Origin: Hyaloperonospora brassicae
Lineage: Eukaryota > Oomycota > Peronosporomycetes > Peronosporales > Peronosporaceae
Assembly: GCA_947650285.1 (NCBI GenBank)
Contig: CANTFL010000048.1
Span: forward strand, 1-64,000
Direction of reading: 5' to 3'
Length of the DNA: 64,000 nucleotides
How positions within the stretch are numbered: position 1 is the first letter of the stretch; each line of letters begins with the position of its first letter. Positions 1 to 11,265 of this stretch are shown here, in pieces. The translations under genes and the position numbers were made by a program. The notes beneath the pieces are model-generated. The model searched no databases. It was not told the origin of the DNA and worked only from the letters and a program-made list of their open reading frames with translations.

Positions 1-289
1 TGTTATATTAATATAAATAAGTCTTTTAACTACTGTCTCTCTGTTTGACTTAACTTAATTATGCTAATATAACTGAGTGTATGGTGACGTCTCGTCACCA
101 CTCATTGCGCGCGTCTTGCGGCGATTGGTGGGTTGATATCATCACGATATCAACCAATGAACAGACTCTTTGGTCGACCCTTCAATATCACCACTTTTGG
201 TGATATTGTTCAAAGAATATTCAACTTCATATTCTTCATTGTCACTTTCTTTAAAGTGACAATTCCATGCAACGGGCTGCCCCGTTACA
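1..289 (-). mobile_element. Partial LTR of the hairpin-rich 8-kb Ty3 family
   Basis: This is the right-hand 289 bases of an LTR, cut by the window edge. It matches the LTRs of elements 1 and 2 nearly base for base, including the paired blocks around GATATC, the AATATCACC hairpin and the terminal AACGGGCTGCCCCGTTACA. The sequence after 289 is decayed LINE, not element interior. It is therefore either a solo LTR or the right LTR of an element lying to the left. The gag-pol orientation of the family implies minus strand. Confidence 0.85.
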
Positions 290-2439
290 CATGTAGCGGA
301 CTCCCAACGATAGGTATAGCTACCTAATTCAGCAGCCAGGGAAACGAAGATGGCTGTCGCAAGTAAGCGAGGGTGCTTGATCGAGGCTCATATATATGTG
401 CTCTAAATGTTCATTGCTCATAAGGCTTCTGTTGATAGAGAAGATTCTTCTCTCTTCGATGCATACGAAAGAGTGCTGCGGATAGAGTACTAGTATTGTA
501 CCGATAGTTCTGCGGCGAATGCGTATCGACGGAAGCGATGAAAAAACGAACAAAATCAAGCATTGATACGTCGATTGGCTAAGATTACACTCAAAACGAA
601 CCCTGGAAGCTACCTTAAGGTCCCGCACGCTGCAAGTACAATCATACGAGCTGTGTATGGAGCTGGCGGAACCGAACATGGGATAGGAGTTGTGAGATGG
701 TTTAACGCTTGCTGACCTCTTACGAGATTTGCAACCGTAGCAAACGAACCGCCACCTCAGCGTCACCTTCCGACTCGGGTTCGGCTGTATCATTGCCTCC
801 TGATATTGCTCTGACGGACATACCGCGTCTGTTTCCCCATGATTTGAAGGGAAACCTAATTGAAACTCGATGTTGCTATGGCGGAAAATACGGTCACTTT
901 TGGAAACATTAAAACAGAAATGGTCTGGATGTCGAAGCGGTAACTCCTACACCCATAGACGCTAGTGGTCCTCTTCCATCGTAGCTAGCTACGTCGATTG
1001 AAGATGAGTATAAGGCCTCTTCCGGCATCATATCATACACAGACCAAGGTAACAACGCTTCTTTGTCCCGTCATACAGTCTGTCGGGACGATCAGAAATC
1101 CTAGGTGCCTACCCGATCATCGATGGATCACAAACGATCTCATGAAGATCACGATCATATCTTGCGCGCATTGAGACTCGCGCAAAGTCTTGGACTCCGC
1201 GTCTGCTGCAGTGCGGAGGAAGCCGTGCCGGAGAGCACGAAACGAATTTTTGAAAACACAGCTGCGATTTGAAAATTAATCCGACAGCGCAAAGCCATTG
1301 ATCCACTACCGGCGACGATTCCGGATGGACTGAAAGGCCAAACCGCGTATAAAAAATCTTGTGCATCGGACATGGCGGTGCTTGTCAATGGATTGCCGTA
1401 TCAGTTTTCTCACCTCGCTTTGGATTCGGGAAACACTCTGCTGATTTTTAAGAATGCCAGCAACAGCGAATCTCAACTGGCTTTGATCTTGAAACTCATT
1501 ACATACGTCGATGAGAAACTTCGGGAGCTGAACACGGATTTGGCCGCGACGGCATATGACATAACCGGTACATTTCGATGAAAACAATTGACAATATCCA
1601 ACGACTGAGACGGTTTAGTAAACTCCAGCCTAATTTGCTATAGCGACTGTTTTCGAAACGCTTGATGACTTGGATCATACGGGAGTCCTCAATGTCATTT
1701 GTGCTTTACTACCACCGCTCACATCCTTTTCGAGTTGAGACCTATTTGTTGATGCCGCAGGTCAAGGCTGTACTTAGCCACCTTTTTAAAAGATGCGCAC
1801 GGCTGTGGCAATCATTATCTTCATAGCAGCTAACTGAAACCCGTCAATTTACCTAGCCGCCCGAGATGGTCAACTTTAATACCCTTAGTATATGGGCATT
1901 TTGGCTGCTCCAACTGCTTATTCTGAACAAATCGAGGTTCGACATCCTTCCCATTCTGATAACACAGGGAGACCCCGTCCGATCGATAAGACTTAATTTC
2001 CCTTAGATATACGCAAACTGAGGGATCTATCCGACGTTGTCGTCGGTTATGCCGAAGAGTCTCACATGAAAATAGCATCGGTCTCCATTCGCAAAATGTC
2101 GCTGTATCCTTTGATCATCCGTTACTCTGTGCGGATTGGTTGACTCACTTGATACAGCGCAAATCACGGGGGTTACTTTACGCGGTTCTTTTACGAAAAA
2201 AACGCGGGTCACTATAAAAGATGGGAAACTTTGGACTAGGTATAAAATTCAATATGAGGTTTCGTCGAAGTTCCCCGACGAACTGTATGGACCGATTAAG
2301 TGAACCCTCGTAGCGGCGTGGCTATTCTTGGAGCTCGTATTTGTGCAAAATATGGAGGTGGGTCCGTGGCACGATATGCATAGGACACAGTACTGAATGG
2401 CTCGTCGAATGAATATTCTGGGCAAATTTATTCTTGTGA

Positions 2440-2900
2440 TCCACGTTTACGCCCAAGGTTATAAGAATTCCCGTGATGCGTTTCTGATCGGCTTCTAAAT
2501 CTTCTTACGCGACACAAAGGGCCCTGTTTGTAGGAGAAGACTTCAAATGCGCGTTAATTCCGCGACTTAACAGTTCTTTTGACTCGTTACCGGGAAGACA
2601 TGACTTTTAGGCGCTCAGACGTTCCTTGTGCGGTCCCAGCTTAGCGATGTTCTTAAATATACCATGAGGATACCAAAAGAATAAAGGGACATGCCCTCTT
2701 TTCAGGTGCCGCCTCACACTTATTCCTCACGTCGTCGGGCGGAGGCCTAACTAGCTCACGAAGGATTCGGTGATATTGCAGTTCTCTATATGCTTATTGG
2801 ATATAAGACGTCAATGTCGGTGCCTGGTCCAGTTAAAATTGACCACAATGGAATTTGTGTCCAGGTTGAAGACCCACGTAATGTTGTTTGCTTTCTAAAC
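2440..2900 (+). pseudogene. LINE endonuclease remnant
   Basis: Reading frames around 2544-2600 give a D-F-K-C-A-L-I-P-R-L-N-S block, and around 2815-2880 V-P-G-P-V-K-I-D-H-N-G. These resemble the GDFN and SDH regions of exonuclease-endonuclease-phosphatase endonucleases of LINEs. Stops and frameshifts interrupt both. It is inactive and is read as part of the surrounding LINE relic. Confidence 0.5.
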
Positions 2901-3589
2901 CGAGGCGAGTTTACCGTGTTTCAGGGTGTGCGCACAATACCGCGAACAGCACAATATTGAAGCCATTTTGCTGGAAATCCTTAAATTTGATGAAACTACG
3001 TCTGCTTCGACTTCGGACGATGATACAATCTGAGCATCAGCCGACTGGCGGAATGAATGGAAGACCAAGCTTCGCAAGGTTCTTTTAGCGGCGAATAAAC
3101 ACGCTATCCAAGGTCTGAAGAGAGCTATAGGAAGAGGCTCAGCCGTATATATGTCCGACTAAATTGAGCAATATCAGTGGCACGTTCTCCAAACTGATCA
3201 CCGACACGCTACCATTGGGGTGTAGGCTCTCTAGCCCCGTCGACAATTCTGCGCAAGTTCAGCGTAATGTTGCGGATCGTCGACGAATATAGCAGATAAC
3301 CAATAAGGAGCGTATCTTCGGCACATATACTGTCCCGTCAAGACGTCTCGACGTTTCTACTCTCGAGTGCAGAAAAATTCGAGACAACACTGTCCTATCT
3401 CTGGGTGGAAATGCTACATGTGGGTCGAACCCGTCTCAGGAATAGGCTGATGAATTGCCAGAGGTCTAAGAGCTTATTATGACTCGTTATTTTTCTTGCG
3501 CCGACAAAGACACAGCGTTTATTGCCAGGGCAACCTCTCCAAACAAGTTTGGTCACTTTAACGTGACGTCGGCCATATCTCTTTCATAA

Positions 3590-4640
3590 TTGATTGCGTC
3601 TTTCGAGCGGCTCAAACGTGGAAGAGCCGTAGGGCCGAATGATCTAAACAACATTTTTCACAGAGATTACGCGGACGTGCTCGCGCCTGTTTTTGCTGCT
3701 TTGTACATCATATATATCACGGGCATGTTCACGACGTGGTCCGGGTAAGCATATTTAACATATTTAAGGAAATTAGAGGCTTTCGCCTTGCCTCTTGACC
3801 ATTCCTCGATCGCGCTACTGAACATTGACTTCAAGTTATTTACCAAGCTTCTCTCGTATCGGATATGGACGATGCTGTCTCATCTTGTTCTACCATTTTA
3901 TGTATGTTTCGTTCCGCCGCTATCAATACTAACGGCTCTGGACGTTTTACGGCGGTGCGCAAATCCACTATCTTGGGTAGAGACCTACATGACACTATTG
4001 TTCTACTTTTAACTTTCCCAAGGCATAATAGACGTTGCAGCGTATAAATCTACTTTCGGCGCTAAGATAGTTTGGATTTTTGTCCTACTTCGTATCAGTC
4101 GTGTCGGCCTTCCACCGCGCCGCGACTCGCTCTTTTCTCGTGAGCAAATATCGCTCAAGTCGACGTGAAATTGATTGTGGAAATCGGTAAGGGAATCTTT
4201 TTGTACCATTTTTTCTCCCCCTTTAATTTGTCAAATCGGGTGATTTAATCAAGGGAAGACATTCGTGGGGTACCGATCATATCGTTGGGGCGTACTTATT
4301 ATTTCAAAGTTTTAAGCTACGCTGAAAATACCGCCTCATACATTCGCGATCGTCTGAGATTACGGTGGTTGTTACTTCTCGCGATAAATTCGAGGATGTT
4401 CCGGGTATCTTGACTTTTTGGGCGAAATTAATAGTCATTGAGCTGGACCAACGCGGATCCGCCAAATATCCTGTGCCGTTGCGGCTTCTAAACCACCTTC
4501 TTATCACAATATTGATTTCCTTCTCCCGCCATGGTTTCCCGGTTGCACATCTGGATTATGGATATTGTATGGGGATTTCGCGATGGCAAAATGTCCCTAC
4601 CCCGAGGCCCCTTCGAGATGGCTCCACTACCGATCCAGCT
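3590..4640 (+). pseudogene. LINE reverse transcriptase remnant
   Basis: Successive plus-strand fragments keep LINE reverse transcriptase blocks. These are ERLKRGRAVGPNDLNN near 3605, HSSIALLNIDFKLFTKLLSYR near 3800-3860, a decayed F-A-K-A-Y-D block (now F-P-K-A followed by stops) near 4014, and S-R-R-E-I-D-C-G-N-R near 4155. Several stops and frame changes mean it is dead. The block order agrees with the fingers-palm arrangement of LINE RTs. Confidence 0.6.
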
Positions 4641-6335
4641 GGGTGGACTAGCGGTGCCTTGTATCTGAACGGAGCTGATTACTATGGCAGCGGCAGAAGT
4701 CGGACACTAGGAAGCTACTGCTTCTTTGCGCGATTTACTGATCGGCAAATTCCAATGGGGGTCTCTTGCAACGGATACGGCTTACATCGCGCCTTGTTGT
4801 GTGTAAAAGACACGCATTCTCGATACCGAGCGAAGACATGGATAACCGGCTATCCAAGCTACTGTACTTTCAGCGTATCAATATGCCCGGCTAGGTGAGT
4901 TTAAGGAGTCTGCTGACGATCCATCTCGTTAATACCGAGATCTGAGGTCGACGAAAATGATGAGAGTAGTGTCAATCTTTATGTTTGCCGGGTAATGGAT
5001 GACAAAATAAATTAAAGGTTGAGAGATATAGTAGCGTCATTGGGGCGATTTGACCACAGGTGGCTGGCCCAAGCCCTGCTCAAGGATATGTCGTTGCTGA
5101 AGAATCGATGGGGTCAGGTTTATACCGAGAACGGGGCTGAATTTGCGAGGGGGAAACTTACCTTGGCGACACATGATCTTGGGTGATTCTTCAGAGTGAC
5201 GCTGTATTCGTTTTTACTACGCGTGGCATGGCGATCAAATCTATGGCGAATCAGCGGTATTTTGGCTCCTTTCGCCTCGCCTTTTGTACAATTCCGCAGC
5301 ACCGGTATATCGGGCACATGAACTGGAATCATAGACCGCGCATGACGGAGGTGGACCAGTTTCATTACTGGAATCTCGCTCGTAAGTATACATCGCTGAC
5401 CTGTCTAGATACAGGCGTGGATTTTTGGGTGAATCCAGGCATGTCGACGTTGTCATGTGATATAGTCGGATCCGCGGCCAGTAGGGCTCTTGTCCGCTTT
5501 GACGCGCATCCGTCGATTTTCGCGTTGTACACATATGAGATGGCCGTCGACGTTGAAGGCTCACCCGCAAAAAACTGAATTAAATTGTATCTCAGCGGCG
5601 CCGTACTGAAGGAAATAGTCTTCTCGTTGAACGTGTGGCGATGTCGGGATTCTAAGTGAGCTCAGGAGGTACACCGATGATTACTTGTAGATACATCCGA
5701 CGAAAAAGATTATTCTTTCCGTCAAACGCCCAGATGCTGTATCGATTTAAAGAGTGAAAGCTTCCTGCTCTGGGATTGAGCTACCTAAAATATGTCGTGC
5801 CCCGCACCTGAGTGTCCGATTAATTTCCAGCCATGACAAGTCATGTTTCTTGGAACTACCCTAGTGAGCGTCGCTACTAGGAGCATATACTTGATCGGTT
5901 GTGATGTTTCGGCGCTTTATAAAGACTAACTTGAACGTCTGGGTGTTTCGGATGGACCTCACGGAAATCCAGCGTAAATGCCTATGGATTGAATCAATCT
6001 CTCGGCCCAGACGCTGATTCGTCGAAAGCTCAGGCTGCAGTCTTGCCAGCAGTCCGCGAATAGCTGCGTTTTGTCGTATCACCGCGAATTTATGCCAAAT
6101 ATGTCGATTGCCTTTACGAACGACTCGTTCTTGGTATAGCAGGTAAACACATCCAGAGCCAAGACCCTCGGTCGACGTTTGGTTTGACGGATCGTGAATC
6201 GATATACTAGCCTGACATGAGCGAAGACGGGCAGTTATATGCACATGTAAGGTCGGCATTGGCTGATAATCTTCTCTGCTATGATGAGCTGTCTTCGTTA
6301 CACATGCTTTTCCTATTGAACGCTGACCTGTCGTA

Positions 6336-6830
6336 ATGTACCTCCTGCTTTTTTACGGGGATTTTCGGGAAAATACGGGTCCGTCATTTTCGAAATTCAT
6401 TCTCCAACGCACGCCGCTCGCATCATGCGGGTATCGAGCATGGCTAATCGTTTTACACATACCACTAAAAATGTTGCGGAAAAGTAGTGGCTCGCTCAAG
6501 CAAAGGCAATCGGCTACTCACCCATGCATGTCTGTGGGGACATTGCGCATGTGATTTCGCAACATTGAACGCGGCACCCACCACGCGAGGAAAGCTTGGT
6601 GCGGTAATTTCGAGACGCACGAGCCATGGATAAGACATCGATGTATTCAGCTGGGGCATCATTATTGACCTACAACAAAATGTCGGGTCGACTGGAGAAT
6701 ATTGCTATGGGAACATGAGCTTCGATAAAAGTGCACACCTCCTCCGTCCAAGGTGAAAACAAGAGCGCTACGTCTTTTTTCGACAATGATGTCAACCACT
6801 TTTTGGAGACCTCTCACATTGATCAATAAT
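6336..6830 (+). pseudogene. LINE RNase H remnant
   Basis: The plus strand begins MYLLLFYGDFRENTGPS, resembling the D-G-x-x-x-x-N-x-G-P start of RNase H. It continues in other frames through THPCMSVGT (cf. V-x-G-D-S) and P-T-T-K-C-R-V-D-W-R. A better preserved copy of the same C-terminal part lies on the minus strand at 41093-41612. Frameshifted and inactive. Confidence 0.5.
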
Positions 6831-6840
6831 TAATAGCCTG

Positions 6841-7390
6841 CGCTTAGGCGCTCTGTTGTCCGAGGGATAGTGTTATCTGGTCTATAAAGTAGTTGTCGTT
6901 GTGGAACTTAATTCCTTGCGACATGATATAGTGGATCGGACGCGTACCTAAATATACTTCACCTTTCCACCTCACCTCACCTACAATCGATGGGCGTTTT
7001 ATATTTTCTTCAATTCTCTTGGAGTATATGTTTTCTTCAGCAATGTTAATTAGGGAATGAATATTCACAGTCATGCAGTTGGTGTGATAAGGGTACATGT
7101 AGGAAATCTCTGAGTGTCACGATACCTGGGAGCGAGCGTTTGTATCTTGCAAAGTGTTTGTCTTTATATGAGATGTATAGCTGGTATGTTTTGGACGCAT
7201 AAAACGGATTGAAATACTAAGAATCGTATGTTATGATCAATGCAGCGTGATGTTCGTCACCTATTGCTTCTTCTCGTTTCACCTCTTCTGTAGATATTAT
7301 TAATAAAAACGGTTTTTGATGGCATGTCAACGGCAATTATTATAGACAATGGCTTCAAATCAGATAAATGGAAATAATTTTGTGATTTGA
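6841..7390. other. No gene recognised
   Basis: AT-rich sequence between the LINE relic and the left MULE terminus. Only short reading frames without recognisable motifs are present. Confidence 0.5.
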
Positions 7391-7564
7391 TATTCATCAC
7401 TCACCCTTTCGTTAACCAGCACCCACCTCACTAATAAGGGTCTCTGATTGGTCCAAGTGGCAAATCAGAACTTAATATTCAACGACTTCCCTGACCCTAA
7501 CAATAAACACCTCGCACTACCAATTCGACCACCTTTCTTCTCTTTTAACCCACAATGAACAGCC
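7391..7564 (+). repeat. Left terminal inverted repeat of the MULE
   Basis: Aligns as reverse complement with 17825-17998. Shared blocks include GATTGGTCCAAGTGGC, CTTAATATTCAACGACTTCC and TTTAACCCACAATGAACAGCC. A short block near 7427-7440 has diverged between the two ends. Confidence 0.85.
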
Positions 7565-8219
7565 ATGCATCCCTTAATATGAACGCTTTGCCGCACGCGT
7601 TGATCTTTTAAACAGATCATATGCATTGTGTTCAACAAACTGCCTAGTCAGTGTCTGCACAACAAGACTAGCCCTAAACTCATCAATACCCGTTATCTAA
7701 GTCACATAACAGGGTTGCTGTTTCGAGAAGTACCTGTAATTAGAGCTTTCAATTCGTCAAAATCACAAAGTTTGGACTTATAAACCTACTAATGACGGTA
7801 AAACTACCGGTAAAGTTAGATCTACTGGTGCTTGTGGGAATGGCAGACGACGGGCGCGGGAATTATGGACGGTTGCTTAGCAGATCCTACATCTTCGGGG
7901 CCGCACTGGAGCCTTCAAAGCAGCATCTAATTGCTCAAACAGCAATGGTAGTCCCTGTGCTGACCACGTTAGACGGTTACGTATCTATCACAGGATCACG
8001 GATGCCGGTCTCAGGGACTGCCAAAACATGGTCAAGGAGAATGCGCTTGCGGTTGTTTAGGTCATCGATATATTCGTCTGCAATCCTCTTCAATTATGTC
8101 TGGATTGCAACTGGAGAGGTCACGACCGTGACATCCTTCAACATTGGTGTCTGTACCATCCATCAATGGCAATCGAAATCATTAGTCGATAGTGGTACAA
8201 CTCGATAAAGAAATGCATG

Positions 8220-9126
8220 GGCACAAGGATATCCCATTGTAGACGTCAACAATCATAACAGTGAAAGTTAGCAGTCTTTCGCAGTCAGTCCATGCAAAAT
8301 TGTCGAAGTTTACATACATTGACATTCCCCATCATCTTCTAGCCGCTGCTGGTATTGCTGATGCGCAGCACGCAGGCCTGTTACCGAAATCTTTCCTGTC
8401 ACCGGTGAGAACATCGGACCAAGTTGCATGTTTACAATGGCACGCTGCTGCACAACAACAGCAAGCTGACCTTCACAAGCAAGTCGAACTACCGAATCCA
8501 CTGATTGTAGATCACCTGCATCAAATGAGTTGTTAGAAATACACAGAAGAGAATGATCGATGTATCATACAACTTACTTGTTGACACAGCAATTCATTTC
8601 TTGAGAGCATCATGGGCACTCTCCACGCGTGATGTCGTAACGTGGCCATAATGGCGTTTATCGTGAAGGAAAGCGGGGACAAATATCTCCTTAAACGTAA
8701 GCCAAGTCGTGTCGACATTGCTCATCGAGGCTGCGGGAAAGGTAGCATGCATACATTCAAGTTTAGTTTCATAATCTTCCATTGTTGTGGCAGCAACTAG
8801 TCTTATCCAAGCTTTGTTAAACTCTTCCCAGGTCTCCAAAGTTTCGAAGGCTGATTCCTTCTTGCCCAAAATGTTTTTGCTGATATGCCAGCGGTATAGC
8901 CAGCAACGCGCGTTCGGAAACGTCTCGGCGAGCGTGTTCATCAGTGCAAGCTCCCTATCGGTGAAAAAGGTGAGTGCTGTGCCTTGTCCATACGCCTGGA
9001 AAACTTCTAGGATATGGCGCATTGCCCACCGGTAGTCGGCCGGAGTCTCGTTCCGCATACAAATGTACGCAAAGGTAAAGGTACAGTTTGTTGCTGTGAC
9101 AACAACAATGTGGAGGAGAGGGAGTC
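8220..9126 (-). pseudogene. MULE transposase, C-terminal part (interrupted)
   Basis: Minus-strand frames carry the core of a MULE (MuDR-type) DDE transposase. After the insertion site come P-L-L-H-I-V-V-V-T, an F-A-Y-I-C-M-R-N-E block, F-F-T-D-R-E-L-A-L (second acidic motif), then R-C-W-L-Y-R-W-H-I-S-K-N and S-R-V-E-S-A-H. These follow the family order D, D, C/H region, E. Below about 8500 the frame is broken: a segment with E-C-Q-C-M, perhaps a SWIM zinc-finger remnant, is reached only after frame changes and stops. The other half of the gene is at 17127-17834, across the retroelement. Confidence 0.8.
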
Positions 9127-9523
9127 TGTAACGGGGCACACCCTTGCGTGAACTTATCGCAAGGGTATCGGTGCCCCGACAGACGTACACAAGACAAGCG
9201 AGGAAGCGTAGGATAAGGTAAAAGTAAAACTGTTGTATTAATATAATTAAGTCTTTTTGCTACTGTCTCTCTGTTTAACCTGACTTAATTATGTTAATAT
9301 AACTGAGTGTATGGTGACGTCTCGTCACCACTCATTGCGCGCGTCCTGCGGCGATTGGTGGGTTGATATCATCAAGATATCAACCAATGAACAGACCCTT
9401 TGGTCGACCCTTCACCAATATCACCGCTTTCGGTGATATTGCTTGAAGAATATTCAACTTCATATTCTTTGTTGTCACTTTCTTTTAAAGTGACATTTCC
9501 ATGTAACGGGCTGCCCCGTTACA
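9127..9523 (-). repeat. Left (3') LTR of element 1
   Basis: Starts TGTAACGGGGCAC and ends GCCCCGTTACA. On the minus strand a G-rich polypurine run (rc of 9524-9536) abuts it, the position expected for second-strand priming. That confirms it is the 3' LTR for gag-pol. Confidence 0.93.
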
Positions 9524-9658
9524 TCACCCACCCCCTTAACTGATAGTCACCGTGTGACTATCGAAAATTATGGCGGCCACCCGTTGGGCGCCATTGGGAC
9601 AGGGAGCACTTGTTGGGTCAGTTCCGTTCATAACTCAACCTGACCTCGCATAGTTAAA

Positions 9659-11265
9659 ATGTCTATGCGGGGTGACTCAAGGCACACAGAGTCTGTGCCT
9701 GTGTCAGCTTCTGCGGCAGACGATTCGTCGTCTGCTGCTCCTTCTTCGCCCGCATCAACAGGTGCTGCAGGTGCACGCGGGTCAACACCGCGTGCGCATG
9801 ATGAACCCGACATTGGGGTCATCTACTATGGCGAGTCAGACGTGTCTGACTCGGGCAATGCTGCAGAGGCGTCTCGCTCACCGGCGACGCCTCAGTGTTC
9901 GCCAAGGCCACTGCCGAACGAACGGACTCGTGAGTTGCAACACAGTCTGTTTGGCAGTGATGACGATGATCAGGGTGGCGGGGAATATTATTCCTTACCA
10001 TCGCCGGCTCGTGCGCCTTCGCACGAGCGTGATGAAGATGGTGCAACCCATCGTCATACTGACAACCGTGGTACCAACAAAGGTACCATCGTGAAGCGTG
10101 ATCAGCTGAAGCCGTGGCGTTTGCCCGAACGGCTCATCAATGGCTTGTCTCACGAGACAAGCCAACACCATCGAATACCCTTATTCGATGCGACTGAGCT
10201 TCACGGCTTGAGTCCCAGCGCGAGCAACTTTCGCGCTGAGGAAGACTTTTATCTCGATGTCTTCCTTAGACATCGATGGTACAACAGCAGCCAAAAGCGT
10301 GACAAAGCCTCGCTGTTGGCTGCGTGGAACGCGTTCGTCCAAAACGTAAAGAATTCTGGACAAGAAGGGTGGCTCAAGAAACTTGAGGCGACACGCCTCA
10401 GGTTCGAAAAGAGAACGCCAACTGGTGCCAGGTACCGGTTGCACTGTTTGTCAAGTGAGGCAGGTATTCCTTGCCTCACATGGGGAGACCCTTGTGCGAG
10501 TTGTGTTGACAACTCGCAGCGTGCACATAGGGACGTGTATTCCCTAAGTTCGCCCTGGGGAAGGGCACATCTCTCGGAGGAGATGCGTGACGCGATTGCA
10601 AACTTGCAATCCGTCTACAAGCGCCTAAGGCGCGTGTTTACCGATGGGCCCGAGGATTCATCGTATGGGTCTCGTCATACTGGCGGACGAGACCTTCAAC
10701 ATCCATCAACAGCTGAGACTGGGCTCCCAGCTGTTCCAAGAGGGTGGATACCCCCGCCACTGTACGAGGTAGCTCGTCCTTGATCCTGAATCGTCACGGT
10801 GATTCAAGATACGCTCCACTAGAAAGCGTTGATAACCGTGAGCATCCACCAAAGGATGTGGTGGAGGAGGAAAGGCCTCCTCCAGATGACTCGGCTCACC
10901 ATCTCGACCCTTACGAGATGGATCGCGCAATCGATGAATTGCGCGATGACTTGAAGCACGAGCGCGACCGGCGCTACGCTTTGACTGATACCGTGCGGAA
11001 GAACCGCAAGGATCACGAGGCTGATCGGGCGAGGGATCTCGCCGATTATGCCACAGCGCAGCTTCAGGTCGAGCGGGATGTCCTCTCCCTTTTCGGCGAG
11101 CTGGCGACAGCTCGCGGGGAGATATCTCGGTAAAGTTCCGAGGTACCAGATCTGCGCGACCAGAAGGATCATCTGGAGCGCGAACGCAAGAACTTGATGG
11201 ATGTTCTTGAACGTGGGGGCTATCTTCATCGGAAGAAGAAGGCTCGTACTAACAGTACGGCCTGA
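9659..11265 (+). pseudogene. Antisense accessory gene of element 1, broken
   Basis: A gene on the strand opposite to gag-pol, starting at ATG 9659. The N-terminus is Ser/Ala-rich, followed by an acidic patch (GSDDDD) and a basic stretch. Then comes a conserved core (KPWRLPE, FDATELHGLSPSASNF, FLRHRWYNS) with four cysteines (H-C, I-P-C, D-P-C-A-S-C) that could bind metal. The C-terminal third is a charged heptad-like coiled coil ending in a basic tail, RKKKART. In this copy a 1-nt loss near 10716 shifts the frame and a TAA near 11131 truncates the coiled coil. I do not recognise a named family; no retroviral function matches. It is shared by elements 1, 2 and 3. Confidence 0.75.

Larger units (their letters stand above)
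640..6840 (+). mobile_element. Decayed LINE retrotransposon
   Basis: A long non-LTR element reduced to fragments in shifting plus-strand frames. In order I see a zinc-knuckle-like remnant (CCYGGKYGHFWKH, near 870-912), an endonuclease-like stretch (near 2540-2880), reverse transcriptase blocks (near 3600-4240) and an RNase H-like end (near 6336-6830). Every domain has stops or frameshifts, so it cannot encode a working protein. The order (knuckle, EN, RT, RNase H) is that of an L1-like clade LINE with a terminal RNase H. Borders are approximate; no target duplication or poly-A tail was located. Confidence 0.6.

Noticed and set aside
3412..3445. GGGTCGAACCC, resembling a tRNA B box
   Set aside because: No cloverleaf or A box at the right distance could be drawn; it lies within the LINE relic.
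4365..4898. 177-codon plus-strand frame
   Set aside because: It joins unrelated stretches of the decayed LINE in one frame; no domain spans it as a real protein would.
7792..8208. 138-codon plus-strand frame inside the MULE
   Set aside because: It lies opposite the decayed 3' part of the minus-strand transposase; probably a shadow.
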